The translations under genes and the position numbers were made by a program. The notes under the pieces were generated by a model, which searched no databases, was not told the origin of the DNA, and was given only the letters and a program-made list of their open reading frames with translations. Shown in pieces: positions 1 to 8,788 of a DNA stretch of 64,000 nucleotides. Source of the stretch: Gordonia sp. SID5947 (GTDB taxonomy: Bacteria > Actinomycetota > Actinomycetes > Mycobacteriales > Mycobacteriaceae); assembly GCF_009862785.1 (NCBI RefSeq), contig NZ_WWHU01000001.1, positions 4,030,001-4,094,000 on the forward strand, read 5' to 3'. Numbering within the stretch: the stretch's first letter is position 1; each line of letters begins with the position of its first letter.

Positions 1-5
1 AGTCC

Positions 6-46
6 GCGGGCCGGGTGGGCACAGAGCCAGCGCCCACCCGGCCCGC
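6..46. terminator. Perfect 15-bp-arm hairpin upstream of the ABC operon
   Basis: Arms at 6-20 and 32-46 are perfectly complementary (GCGGGCCGGGTGGGC and its reverse complement) around an 11-nt loop. It lies about 50 nt before the permease start. There is no T-run. It probably ends or attenuates transcription between an upstream gene outside the window (often the substrate-binding protein in such operons) and the permease gene; that placement is inferred. Confidence 0.6.
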
Positions 47-97
47 ACCACCGTTCACCATTGCGCCACCAGCGCACTATCTGTTTGAGGTCTCCGC

Positions 98-2110
98 ATG
101 GGTCAGTTCCTGCAGTTCGTCTTCCTCGGCCTCTCGACCGGCGCCGTCTATGCCGTGATGGCCACGTCGCTGGTCGGTGTCTACGCGGCCACCGGCATCA
201 TCAACTTCGCACAGGGCGCGATGGGTCTCTGGGCCGTCTACGCCGTGGCGGCACTCCGCACCGACGGCAGCCTCGTCCTCCCGATCGGCTCCATCCCACT
301 CGGCAGTGCCGACGATCCGATGTCCATGTGGCCTGCCATCCTGATCGGCGTCGGTTCGGCTGTCGTGTGGGCCGTCGTCGCGCATCTGCTGGTGTTCCGC
401 CCGCTTCGGCAGGCGCCGGTGCTCGCGCAGGTGGTCGCATCGGTCGGGCTCATGCTGTTCATCCAGGCGCTGGTGCAACTGCGGTTCGACACCGAGAATC
501 TCCTTGCGCTGGCAGTCTTGCCGGACAAGACATTCGAGTTCGCCGGCGCCGTGGTGAACGTCTCCGACGTGATCCTCGCGGGCATCGCGATCGCCATCGC
601 GGCCATCTTGTGGGCGTACTTCCGCCTCACCAGACTCGGCGTCGCGACACGTGCGGGCGCCGAGGACGAGTTGGCCGCACGGCTGGTCGGTTACTCACCG
701 GATCGCCTCGCCGCGATCATCTGGGTGCTCACGGGTGCCGCCACCGGGTTGATCGTCATCCTTGCGGCGTTCACGATCGGCCTGAATGTCACCAGTTACA
801 CGTTCTTTGTCATCCCGGCTCTGGCGGTGGCACTCCTCGGTCGGCTCACCTCATTCGGGATCGCTTGCGGGGCAGGTCTTCTGCTGGGTAGCTTCCAGGC
901 CGTCATCACCTGGTTGACCACCAAGGACTGGTGGCCGGAGTGGGCGCAGGCGGGTCTGGGCGAGGCGTTGCCGTTCGTGGTGATCGTGGTGGCGCTGTTC
1001 CTGCTCGGCGGACGAATCCCGTCGCGTGGGTCGTTGGGCGACGTGCAGATGCCTGCCGTCCGGATACCGCGTATCCGTCTGATCCCCACGATCGGGGTTC
1101 TCGCCGCGACGGTCGCGGCGATCCTCCTGACCTCCGGGACATGGCGTTTCGGCGTGGTGACCTCGATCATTCTCTCGCTCATCGCGCTGTCGCTGGTGCT
1201 GCTCACCGGATATCTGGGACAGATCTCGTTGGCGTCGATGGCCTTTGCCGGTGCTGCCGGCTTCGCGCTCTCCAAACTCACTGTCAATTGGCATGTGCCG
1301 TTCCCGTTGAGCATCCTGCTGGCGGCGTTGATCGCGACGGCACTGGGCATCCTGGTGGGCATCCCGGCGTTGCGTATCCGTGGGGCGCAGCTGGCCGTGG
1401 TCACCCTCGCGGCTGCGATCGCCATCCAGAGCTTCGTCTTCAACAACCCGGAGATCACCGCGTACGAGGGCAACATGATCGTCGATCCGACGCTGTTCGG
1501 CTTCGACCTGGGCGTTCGCGACGGCACCAACCTGGTCACGGTTCGCTTCGCCCTGATGGTCCTGCTGGTGGTGGCGGTCGCGACGCTCGTCGTGATGCGG
1601 TTGATGGCCGGGTCCACCGGACGGTCGTTCCTCGCCGTCCGGTCGAACGAGCGCGCGGCCGCGTCCGTCGGCATCAACGTCGCCGCGACCAAGTTGCTGG
1701 GCTTTGCTCTGTCGGCCTTCCTGGCCGGTGTCGGCGGATGTCTCATCGGCTACAGCCGGGGACAGCTGTCGGCCGGATCGTTCACTGTGATGGTCGGTCT
1801 CACGCTGCTCGCCATGACCTACGTCGGCGGGATCACCTCGGTGTCCGGTGCGTTCATCGCCGGTGTGATCGGTCCGCTGGGTGTCGGCTATGTGTTCCTC
1901 AACCAGACCCTCGACCTCGGTGAGTATTACGAGATCATCGCCGCAGGCGGTCTCCTCCTGATGGCCGTGCTCAATCCGGTCGGGGTGTCCGGGGCGATGG
2001 CCGACGTCGGCGACCGATTGAGTCGGATGCGGCGTCCACGCGCGCCGTCGTCGGATGAGTCCACAACCGTTGTCACATCATCGAACTCGGGAGCGGGTGC
2101 TCATGTCTGA
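98..2110 (+). CDS. Branched-chain amino acid-type ABC transporter permease, LivH-LivM fusion
   Basis: This 670-residue integral membrane protein carries both permease halves of a HAAT-family importer in one chain. Residues 1 to about 300 look like LivH, with the GIINFAQGAMG segment near residue 30. Residues about 325-640 look like LivM, with LLTGYLGQISLASMAFAGA and the GIPALRIRGAQLAVVTLA loop. LivH and LivM are usually separate proteins of about 300 and 350 residues, so this is a fusion. The ATG at 98 leaves a complete LivH N-terminus. The two ATPase genes follow with overlaps, so the three form one transporter. Substrate is unknown; the family takes up branched-chain amino acids, amides, urea and other small solutes. 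The substrate-binding protein would be expected upstream, outside the window. Confidence 0.88.
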   Translation: MGQFLQFVFLGLSTGAVYAVMATSLVGVYAATGIINFAQGAMGLWAVYAVAALRTDGSLVLPIGSIPLGSADDPMSMWPAILIGVGSAVVWAVVAHLLVFRPLRQAPVLAQVVASVGLMLFIQALVQLRFDTENLLALAVLPDKTFEFAGAVVNVSDVILAGIAIAIAAILWAYFRLTRLGVATRAGAEDELAARLVGYSPDRLAAIIWVLTGAATGLIVILAAFTIGLNVTSYTFFVIPALAVALLGRLTSFGIACGAGLLLGSFQAVITWLTTKDWWPEWAQAGLGEALPFVVIVVALFLLGGRIPSRGSLGDVQMPAVRIPRIRLIPTIGVLAATVAAILLTSGTWRFGVVTSIILSLIALSLVLLTGYLGQISLASMAFAGAAGFALSKLTVNWHVPFPLSILLAALIATALGILVGIPALRIRGAQLAVVTLAAAIAIQSFVFNNPEITAYEGNMIVDPTLFGFDLGVRDGTNLVTVRFALMVLLVVAVATLVVMRLMAGSTGRSFLAVRSNERAAASVGINVAATKLLGFALSAFLAGVGGCLIGYSRGQLSAGSFTVMVGLTLLAMTYVGGITSVSGAFIAGVIGPLGVGYVFLNQTLDLGEYYEIIAAGGLLLMAVLNPVGVSGAMADVGDRLSRMRRPRAPSSDESTTVVTSSNSGAGAHV

Positions 2111-2930
2111 CGTCATCGGTGGCCAAGGGGCCGCCACCACGACCGAACCGCTGCTCCGCACCGAAGGGCTGTCTGTCCACTACGGCGGCGTCACCGCCAA
2201 CGCCGACATCGACCTCAGCGTCGATGCCGGGGAGATCGTCGGGTTGATCGGGCCCAACGGCGCCGGGAAGACGACGTTCGTCGACGCGGTGACCGGCTTC
2301 GCCAAGGCGACCGGAGAGGTGCGTCTCGATGGTGATCGAGTCGACCGCATCGCCGCGCACCGTCGGAGGACCGCGGGGATGGCCCGCACCTGGCAGGCCG
2401 GTGAGCTGTTCGCCGACCTCACCGTCGCGCAGAATCTCGCGGTCGCGGTCCAGCGGGTCGGGTTGCGCGCGTTGGTCTCTGACGTGTTCACCGGGTCGAA
2501 GCCGCGTGCCGAGGTCATCGATGATGCGTTGGGCACGGTCGGGTTGCGTAGCGTCGCCGACCGGCGGCCGGGTGAACTGACGCTCGGCCAGCAGAAGCTG
2601 GTGGGTGTCGCACGCGCCCTCGTGGGTGGGACGCGTCTGGTGTTGCTGGACGAGCCGGCCGCGGGACTCGACACCCATGAGAGCCGCGAGTTCGGTGCCG
2701 AACTGCGGCGGATCGCGGCGACCGGCGTCGGCATCCTGCTGATCGACCACGACATGTCACTGGTGCTCGACGTCTGCGATCGCCTGTACGTTCTCGACTT
2801 CGGCAAGGTCATCGCCTCGGGCTCGCCTGCGGAGATCCAGGATGATCCGGCGGTGGTTGCCGCCTATCTCGGCAGTCCGGAGGTGGAGGCAGACGCCTCC
2901 GCCGACAACGAAAGCGAGGGTGTGCGATGA
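2103..2930 (+). CDS. ABC transporter ATP-binding protein, LivG type
   Basis: A 275-residue cytoplasmic ATPase that powers the upstream permease. Walker A GPNGAGKTT is at residues 50-58, the signature region reads LTLGQQK rather than LSGGQ, and Walker B is LVLLDEP followed by the switch His in LIDHDMS. The degenerate signature is seen in some LivG-like proteins. The ATG at 2103 overlaps the permease stop by 8 nt and is preferred over an in-frame start at 2055 that would sit inside the permease gene. Its own stop overlaps the next start (ATGA), indicating translational coupling. Confidence 0.88.
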   Translation: MSDVIGGQGAATTTEPLLRTEGLSVHYGGVTANADIDLSVDAGEIVGLIGPNGAGKTTFVDAVTGFAKATGEVRLDGDRVDRIAAHRRRTAGMARTWQAGELFADLTVAQNLAVAVQRVGLRALVSDVFTGSKPRAEVIDDALGTVGLRSVADRRPGELTLGQQKLVGVARALVGGTRLVLLDEPAAGLDTHESREFGAELRRIAATGVGILLIDHDMSLVLDVCDRLYVLDFGKVIASGSPAEIQDDPAVVAAYLGSPEVEADASADNESEGVR

Positions 2931-3649
2931 CCGCGGTGTTGGAGTTCGACGGGGTCACGGTCGGCCACGGTGGCGTCCCGGCCGTCCGCGATCTGTCCGC
3001 GTCGGTACGTCCCGGAGAGATCCTCGCCCTCCTCGGGCCGAACGGGGCGGGCAAGACCACCACGTTGCTGGCCGCGGTCGGTGCCCTCCCGGTGATGTCG
3101 GGGGGCATCACCGCACTGGGTGAACCGGTGGACGGGCGGGTGGAACGCAACGCGCGTCGAGGCGTCACGCTGGTCCCCGACAACCGCGGCCTCTTTCACC
3201 GGCTGTCGGTGAGCGACAACCTGAAACTCGCCAAACGCAAGAACGGTGGGAACGTCGACGTCGTCTACGAGCACTTTCCCAAGCTGCGCGGACTACGCGG
3301 CCGCCGATGTGGAAACCTCTCGGGCGGTGAGCAGCAGATGCTCGCCCTTGCCAAAGCCCTGCTGACGAAGCCGTCGGTGCTGCTGATCGACGAACTCAGT
3401 CTCGGTCTGTCGCCCATCGCGGTCCAGGACCTTCTCCCGCGGCTGCGGACGATCGCCGACGAGCAGCAGATGGCCGTGGTGCTGGTGGAGCAACACATCG
3501 ACCTCGCACTGGGTATCGCCGATTCGGCTGTTGTCCTGCATCACGGCCGGGTCGCGCTGAGGGGCTCGGCGCGCGAACTCCGCGAGCACCGCGATACCGT
3601 CGAGGCCGCCTACTTCGGCCGGCTCGGCGTATCAGATCTCGCCGGTTGA
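2927..3649 (+). CDS. ABC transporter ATP-binding protein, LivF type
   Basis: Second ATPase of the transporter, 240 residues, the usual LivF size. Walker A GPNGAGKTT is at residues 37-45, the signature is LSGGEQQML, Walker B is VLLIDELSLGLSP, and the switch region is LVEQHID. The LSLGLSP variant after Walker B is typical of LivF. The ATG overlaps the LivG stop in ATGA. The gene ends the operon, with a GC-rich hairpin directly after it. Confidence 0.9.
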   Translation: MTAVLEFDGVTVGHGGVPAVRDLSASVRPGEILALLGPNGAGKTTTLLAAVGALPVMSGGITALGEPVDGRVERNARRGVTLVPDNRGLFHRLSVSDNLKLAKRKNGGNVDVVYEHFPKLRGLRGRRCGNLSGGEQQMLALAKALLTKPSVLLIDELSLGLSPIAVQDLLPRLRTIADEQQMAVVLVEQHIDLALGIADSAVVLHHGRVALRGSARELREHRDTVEAAYFGRLGVSDLAG

Positions 3650-3653
3650 GCAG

Positions 3654-3703
3654 CGTCGGGCCGGCATGGATAGACACCGGTATCGCCCGGCCGGCCCACG
3701 ACG
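3654..3703. terminator. Hairpin after the ABC transporter operon
   Basis: Left arm CGTCGGGCCGGC at 3654-3665 pairs with the right arm starting GCCGGCCC at 3690-3697 and continuing to 3703 with one bulged base. It starts 4 nt after the LivF stop. No T-run follows. It probably separates the transporter from the TetR gene. Confidence 0.5.
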
Positions 3704-3721
3704 TGAACTCAGGAGACCAGC

Positions 3722-4393
3722 GTGACGAAGTCCGGACGAACGGAGAGCCCGCGGCGTCGAGCGCGAGGGCGTAGCACGCGGAACAGGCCGACCGACGAAG
3801 AGCTGCTCGACGCGGCACGGGCGGTGATCGCCGAGGTCGGTGCCGAACGGTCGACCATGGACATGATCGCCGAACGAGGCGGCACCACCCGGGTCACGCT
3901 CTATGCCCATTTCGGGTCGCGGGACGCGTTGGTGGGCATGGTCGTCGAGCGCGAGCTCGCCGAGTTCACCGAATGGATGTACGCCGCATACGACGATTCC
4001 GAACACATGGCCTACGGTGCGCGGGCACGGCATTCGGTGGAGGCGACGTTCGAGTACGCGCGGCGCAACCCGGAGGGGTTCCGCATCCTGCTCGGGCATC
4101 GCGAGGAGTCCGAGGATCCCGGCCGTCGTCTGTACCAGGCGTTGGAACCGAGGGTCGCCGCTCGGTTGCGCAGCAACTACGGGGCGCAGGGAACGAAGCT
4201 CGCCGCCAGCGCCGACACGCTTGCGTCGCTGTTGATCGGGATCAGCCTCGACGTCGCGTATCGGGCGCTCATCGTCGACGGCGCCGACATCGATGTGGCC
4301 TGTGACTTCGCGGTGACGGCCACGATGGCGGTGCTGCGCGACGTGCGACCCGAGCAACTCCTGGCGATCGACGCGTCGATGGCCAAGCGATAA
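3722..4393 (+). CDS. TetR/AcrR family transcriptional regulator
   Basis: A 223-residue regulator with a basic N-terminal tail (residues 1-22, Arg-rich) and a TetR DNA-binding domain at about 25-75 that includes the recognition-helix region TTRVTLYAHFGSRDAL. The C-terminal ligand domain has no recognisable specificity. The GTG start at 3722 has an AGGAGA ribosome site 8 nt upstream. It lies 72 nt after the ABC transporter operon on the same strand, so it may control that operon, but no operator could be assigned. It converges with the LLM oxidoreductase gene, with a 9-nt gap. Confidence 0.85.
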   Translation: MTKSGRTESPRRRARGRSTRNRPTDEELLDAARAVIAEVGAERSTMDMIAERGGTTRVTLYAHFGSRDALVGMVVERELAEFTEWMYAAYDDSEHMAYGARARHSVEATFEYARRNPEGFRILLGHREESEDPGRRLYQALEPRVAARLRSNYGAQGTKLAASADTLASLLIGISLDVAYRALIVDGADIDVACDFAVTATMAVLRDVRPEQLLAIDASMAKR

Positions 4394-4402
4394 CAGTCGT
4401 GC

Positions 4403-5296
4403 TCAGGCGAATTCGGCGGCGACCTCGGTCGCGCGGCGCAGCTGATCGGGGTCCGAACTGGTCGGGATGAGTTGCACCTCATCGGTGCCGATCTCGGCGA
4501 ATCCACGGAGCACCGTGACCAGTTCTTCTTCGGTGCCCGCCCACCCGGTGGTGGGGGCGATCGCGTCGACGAAGTCGGCCGGAATCCAGTTCATGTAGTG
4601 GCGCAGATGCCGATGTACCTGCTCGCGCGGACCGTCGCCGGTTCCGAGCGCGAACCAGAACGATGTCGCGAGATGGGGTGCAGGCTTTCCCTTCTCGGCC
4701 CACGCGGTGCGCGCGACGTCGAAGAGTTCCTGTTGTCGGGTCAGGTCAAGGTCGAGGGTGACGCCTGCGACGCCCGAGGCCCATGCCGAGGCGCTGCGGA
4801 TGGTCTTCGGTCCGGTGGTGCCGACATGCAGTTCGGGGCCACCACCCTGACGCGGCGCAGGTCCCACCGGCAGTACCGATTCGGTGATCTTCTCGCCGGC
4901 CCACACCCGGCGCATGATGTCCACGCGCTCGGCCATGCCCCGCATCGTCTGGGCGGAGGTGTCGGCGCCGACCGCGTGATAGTCCTCGTGCCGCCCGCCG
5001 ACGCCGAGGCCGACCGTCAGACGACCGCCGCACAGCATGTCGCCGGTGGCCAGGGCCTTGGCCAGCATCACCGGATCGTGGAGTTGTGGCACCACGACCG
5101 TCGTCACCAGGCGCACCCGCTCCGTCCACGCCGACAGCGCGCCGAGCAGGGTGAGGCAATCCGGGTTGTCGAACGCGATGCGTTCGCCCCAGCACAGCGA
5201 CGAGTACGGTCCGTCGTCGATCGCCGTCGCCCACGTCCTGAGGAGATCTGTGTCGAGATCCGGTTCCATCACCGGCATGGTCATTCCGATGCGCAC
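4403..5296 (-). CDS. LLM class flavin-dependent oxidoreductase (probably F420-dependent)
   Basis: A 297-residue luciferase-like TIM-barrel enzyme. N-terminal MRIGMTMPV is the first strand. LVTTVVVPQLHDPVMLAKALAT and GRLTVGLGVGGRHEDYHAVG are hallmarks of the family, the latter a cofactor-binding loop. Actinobacterial relatives of this length usually use F420 rather than FMN, but the cofactor cannot be proven from sequence. Substrate is unknown. The GTG start at 5296 lies 15 nt after the methyltransferase stop on the same strand, so the two genes are probably co-transcribed, an unexpected pairing. Confidence 0.8.
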   Translation of the reverse strand: MRIGMTMPVMEPDLDTDLLRTWATAIDDGPYSSLCWGERIAFDNPDCLTLLGALSAWTERVRLVTTVVVPQLHDPVMLAKALATGDMLCGGRLTVGLGVGGRHEDYHAVGADTSAQTMRGMAERVDIMRRVWAGEKITESVLPVGPAPRQGGGPELHVGTTGPKTIRSASAWASGVAGVTLDLDLTRQQELFDVARTAWAEKGKPAPHLATSFWFALGTGDGPREQVHRHLRHYMNWIPADFVDAIAPTTGWAGTEEELVTVLRGFAEIGTDEVQLIPTSSDPDQLRRATEVAAEFA

Positions 5297-5311
5297 GTGT
5301 GGATTGTCGCA

Positions 5312-6460
5312 TCACCCTTTCTCGACGGCGAACAGGTGCTCGGTCACATGGGTCCGACGGGCCCGGAGATTCCGGCTGCCACGGAAGGTGTTGTACCGGG
5401 ATCGGAACTCGGTGACGGTCCCGACCGAGGCGAGCATCTCGACCATCTCCGGCGGCGCGATGTAGCCCTCGTCGTTGAAGGAGACGATAAGGAATCGGGC
5501 GTCGAGGGAGGTCGCGAGGTCGAGCAGCAGCGTGGCCGAATCCTTTCGCACGTTGTACCGCGAGCGATTCCAATCGACCGGTATACCCGAGATGGGGCTG
5601 ATCTCATGGGGCCGCAGGTAATTCACGAGCAGGTTGAGCATGAAGTAGTTCGATCCGTACGGGTGCTGGTTGTAGGGCGGATCGAGATAGGCGACGTCGA
5701 CGGGCCCGACGTGCGTCGGCAGGGCGTTGGCGCCCATCTGGAACACCTGCTTGTGTCCGCGATGCCGGCTGAGAACCGGCGGTGCCAGGCGGATGGTCGC
5801 CAGGATGCGCACCAGCGCGTCCCGGCCGGAGCCACCGAATCTGCCGATCCCGGTGAGCCTGTCCTTGTGGAAACCCTTGAACACGCCGGAGGTGTTGGCG
5901 TGGACCGATGCGAGAGACAGTAACGGCGCCAACAGGTATGGCTTCAGCCGGTCGTCGAGTTGGTGGATCAACGTGGCGTACGCGTCGAGGCGCCGCGCAT
6001 TGTCGCGGGTGTAGAAGACCCGTTCGCCCGGCCGGATGTGCTCGTCGTCGTCGGGCGCATAGAGTTCCTCGATGAATCCATCGAACGAGAGTCCCTGGTC
6101 CACTTGGTTGTTGATGATCCCCATGATCGACGTGATCTCGTCACTGTCCACGTCGGACCGATCGGAGAGATAGCACTCACTCATCACCCGTGCATACGAT
6201 TCGAGATCGTTGGCGATCACCCGGCTCGCGCGTGCCTTGAGGAGGCGTGACACGGCACCGCTGCCCGAGAACGCGTCGAGCACCACCAGTGGTCGGCCGA
6301 GCCGGGTTTGCACCTCCTCGACCGCTGCGTCGATCAAGGGCAGCAGCGATCGCTTGTTCCCCAGGTAGGTGAGGAGTTGATCCGAGAGGTAGCGCGGATC
6401 CTCGACGATCGCAGCGGGCGGCGTGAACGGTGCGTGGTCGAGGCTCACCGGCGATGCCAC
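5312..6460 (-). CDS. D12-class DNA adenine-N6 methyltransferase
   Basis: An S-adenosylmethionine-dependent DNA methyltransferase of the D12 (Dam-like) class. It shows the N-terminal TYLGNKRSLLPLI element, motif I DAFSGSGAVS, and motif IV DPPYN with the following NQHPYGSNYF. The C-terminal part ends in FAVEKG. The GTG at 6460 gives 382 residues and starts just before the conserved region; an ATG at 6556 is possible, but the extra residues look non-coding. No restriction endonuclease or specificity subunit gene is adjacent, so it is an orphan methylase here. Its recognition sequence cannot be told from the protein. It is divergent from the NTF2-like gene. Confidence 0.78.
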   Translation of the reverse strand: MASPVSLDHAPFTPPAAIVEDPRYLSDQLLTYLGNKRSLLPLIDAAVEEVQTRLGRPLVVLDAFSGSGAVSRLLKARASRVIANDLESYARVMSECYLSDRSDVDSDEITSIMGIINNQVDQGLSFDGFIEELYAPDDDEHIRPGERVFYTRDNARRLDAYATLIHQLDDRLKPYLLAPLLSLASVHANTSGVFKGFHKDRLTGIGRFGGSGRDALVRILATIRLAPPVLSRHRGHKQVFQMGANALPTHVGPVDVAYLDPPYNQHPYGSNYFMLNLLVNYLRPHEISPISGIPVDWNRSRYNVRKDSATLLLDLATSLDARFLIVSFNDEGYIAPPEMVEMLASVGTVTEFRSRYNTFRGSRNLRARRTHVTEHLFAVEKG

Positions 6461-6701
6461 CTCGGATCGAGTCGGGGAATCGAGTCGGGTCGGGTCCCGA
6501 CATCGTCCCACCTGATGCCGCCGGAGGGGGTCGGATTGCCGGAGGTGAACGCGCATCGCCTGAGATGACGCGCATGTCGTGACGTGCGCGGGATCGTGGC
6601 GGGTGCGCGTCTGCCGGCCGGCGCTCGCGGATACCGAGCCGTCACCCACGAGGACCCGTGAACCCGGTCGACAAGCGGAGGGATCGGCGCACAATGGTGA
6701 T

Positions 6702-7172
6702 GTGCAACCCTCCGACCTCGATCACCTGCTCGATTCCCATCAGATCACCGGGCTGGTGAACACATACTTCCGTCTCCTCGACGAGCAGGATTTCGACGAG
6801 AGCCGCTTCTGTGCGATCTTTCACCACGATGCCAGGATCATTCGCCCGGACGGTTCGGAGACGGTCGGTCCGCACGACATCGCGGCCAGCCACGCGCGGA
6901 ATTTCGCGCGATTCGAGAGCAGTCAGCACCTGGTGACCGGTCACGATGTCCACGTCGCCGGCGACAGTGCCGAACTGAGATTCAATCTCGTCGCGATCCA
7001 TCTTTGGAAGGACCGGCCCGCGGACGCCGAGCTGAACGAGAGGTCCTTCAGCGCAGGTGGCGTGGTGACCGCCGCGCTGTCCCGACTGTCGGACGGATGG
7101 CGTCTCACCCAAGTGCAGAACCGCGTCGTCTGGCGAACGGGATACCTCGGTGACATGAAGCCAACGCGGTGA
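6702..7172 (+). CDS. SnoaL/NTF2-like domain protein
   Basis: A 156-residue protein with the SnoaL_4-type NTF2-like cone fold pattern: a helical start (DHLLDSHQITGLVNTYFRLL), a DEQDFDE/FHHDARI segment, and an SHARNFARFESSQHLVTGHDV stretch. Such proteins include ketosteroid isomerase-like enzymes, polyketide cyclases and non-catalytic ligand binders. Nothing here fixes the substrate. The GTG at 6702 is chosen because homology begins there; nearby ATGs are out of frame. It is monocistronic and converges with the glutamate-synthase-like gene after 14 nt. Confidence 0.7.
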   Translation: MQPSDLDHLLDSHQITGLVNTYFRLLDEQDFDESRFCAIFHHDARIIRPDGSETVGPHDIAASHARNFARFESSQHLVTGHDVHVAGDSAELRFNLVAIHLWKDRPADAELNERSFSAGGVVTAALSRLSDGWRLTQVQNRVVWRTGYLGDMKPTR

Positions 7173-7186
7173 CACTGATCCGACGG

Positions 7187-8788
7187 TCAGACCCGCGCCC
7201 GCGTCCCGTCGGGCGCGAACGAGTCCGGGTCGGCCCGCTCCCAGTCGTCGGCCCAGGTCTGCGGGGGGCCGTCGACGAGTTGTCCGGGTCGTAGCCATTC
7301 GTAGATCTCCGCGTAGGAGCGTTGGCTGGTCGCCGACACTCGTTTACGCAGTAGGTGCGGCGACAGCTGGGACGGTTCCGAGATACCCATGGACGCCATG
7401 ATCCGCATCGCCTCGTCGACGGTGGCCTGGTGATATCGGAACGCGCGCTCGCTCTTGTCCTCCACGTCCAGGGCGCGCGCTCGACGTGGATCCTGGGTGG
7501 CCACGCCCACCGGGCAATGATTCGTGTGACAGCGCTGAGACTGGATGCATCCGACCGACATCATCATCGCTCGTGCGGCGTTGGTGTAGTCGGCGCCCTG
7601 GATCAATCGTTTGACGATGTCGTTCCCGGACGCGACCTTTCCGCTGGCGCCGATGCGGATCTGGTCCCGCAGCCCGGTGCCCACGAGCGCGTTGTGCACG
7701 GTCATCAATCCGTCGGTCAGCGGGAGGCCGACGTGATCCTCGTACTCGAGTGGTGCCGCGGCGGTTCCGCCTTCTGCGCCGTCGACCACGATGAAGTCCG
7801 GGGTGATCCGTTCGGCGAGCATCGCCTTGCAGATCGCGAGCACATCCACCCTCGATCCGACGCAGAGCTTGAACCCGACCGGTTTGCCGTCACAGAGTTC
7901 GCGAAGGCGGGCGAGAAAGATGATGAGCTCACGGGGCGTGGCGAATTCGGAGTGGCCCGCCGGGCTCACGCACTTCTCGCCGGCGGGCACCCCGCGATAG
8001 CGCGCGATCTCCGCACTGACCTTGGCCGCGGGTAGTACCCCTCCGACACCGGGTTTGGCGCCCTGGCTGAGCTTGAGCGAGATGGCTTTGACGCGGTCGT
8101 CGGCGGCCTTCTCCGCGAACTGATCGGGATCGAAATGTCCGCTCGTGGTCCGTGTTCCGAAATAGCCCGAGCCGATCTCCCAGATCACGTCGGCCCCGCC
8201 GAGGTGATACGGGGTGAGACCGCCCTCGCCGGTGTCGTGCGCGAATCCGCCTTTGCGGGCACCGTTGTTCAACGCGCGCAGCGCGTTTCCCGAGAGTGCG
8301 CCGAAGCTCATGGACGACACGTTGAGCAGCGACATCTCGTAAGGCCGGCGACAGTCGGGGCCACCGACCCGCACACGAAATGGTTTCGGTGGCCGCTCGA
8401 TCGGTGCGACCGAGTGGACCAGATACTCGTAGCCGTCGGCATCGATGTCGCGCTCGGTCCCGTACGACAATTCCGCCGCGGTGCCCTTGGCCCGCTCGTA
8501 AATCAGTGACCGGATGTCACGGTCGAACGGTCGGCCGTCGAAATTGCGCTCGATGAAGTACTGCTGTAGCTCCGGCCGCAACGCCTCCAGGAGGAACCGC
8601 ATGTGGCCGAGCACGGGGTAGTTCCGTAGCACGGAATGGCGTCGCTGGATGAGGTCATAAACCCCGACGCCCGCGAGCACCGTCAGCAGCGCCGCCGGAA
8701 TCCACCAACCCCATGGGCCCAGTGACGCAAGGACGATGGTCGCGAGGGCGACGGCCACCAACGCGACAACACTGGCAACACGGATCAC
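7187..8788 (-). CDS. FMN-binding glutamate synthase-family membrane protein
   Basis: A 533-residue protein with two N-terminal membrane helices (about residues 1-45) and a GltB central/FMN domain. It carries the FMN loop LKLSQGAKPGVGGVLPAAKV, DGAEGGTAAAP, and the cysteine cluster VGCIQSQRCHTNHCPVG that binds a 3Fe-4S cluster in glutamate synthases. It lacks the glutamine amidotransferase domain, so it cannot be a full glutamate synthase; such stand-alone proteins have unknown substrates. The start overlaps the stop of the upstream alcohol dehydrogenase in ATGA, so the two are translationally coupled. The membrane anchor suggests action at the inner face of the membrane. Confidence 0.85.
   Translation of the reverse strand: MIRVASVVALVAVALATIVLASLGPWGWWIPAALLTVLAGVGVYDLIQRRHSVLRNYPVLGHMRFLLEALRPELQQYFIERNFDGRPFDRDIRSLIYERAKGTAAELSYGTERDIDADGYEYLVHSVAPIERPPKPFRVRVGGPDCRRPYEMSLLNVSSMSFGALSGNALRALNNGARKGGFAHDTGEGGLTPYHLGGADVIWEIGSGYFGTRTTSGHFDPDQFAEKAADDRVKAISLKLSQGAKPGVGGVLPAAKVSAEIARYRGVPAGEKCVSPAGHSEFATPRELIIFLARLRELCDGKPVGFKLCVGSRVDVLAICKAMLAERITPDFIVVDGAEGGTAAAPLEYEDHVGLPLTDGLMTVHNALVGTGLRDQIRIGASGKVASGNDIVKRLIQGADYTNAARAMMMSVGCIQSQRCHTNHCPVGVATQDPRRARALDVEDKSERAFRYHQATVDEAMRIMASMGISEPSQLSPHLLRKRVSATSQRSYAEIYEWLRPGQLVDGPPQTWADDWERADPDSFAPDGTRARV

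Noticed and set aside
7187-8788. Full glutamate synthase
   Set aside because: The glutaminase domain is absent and a membrane anchor is present, so the FMN-domain family name is used instead.
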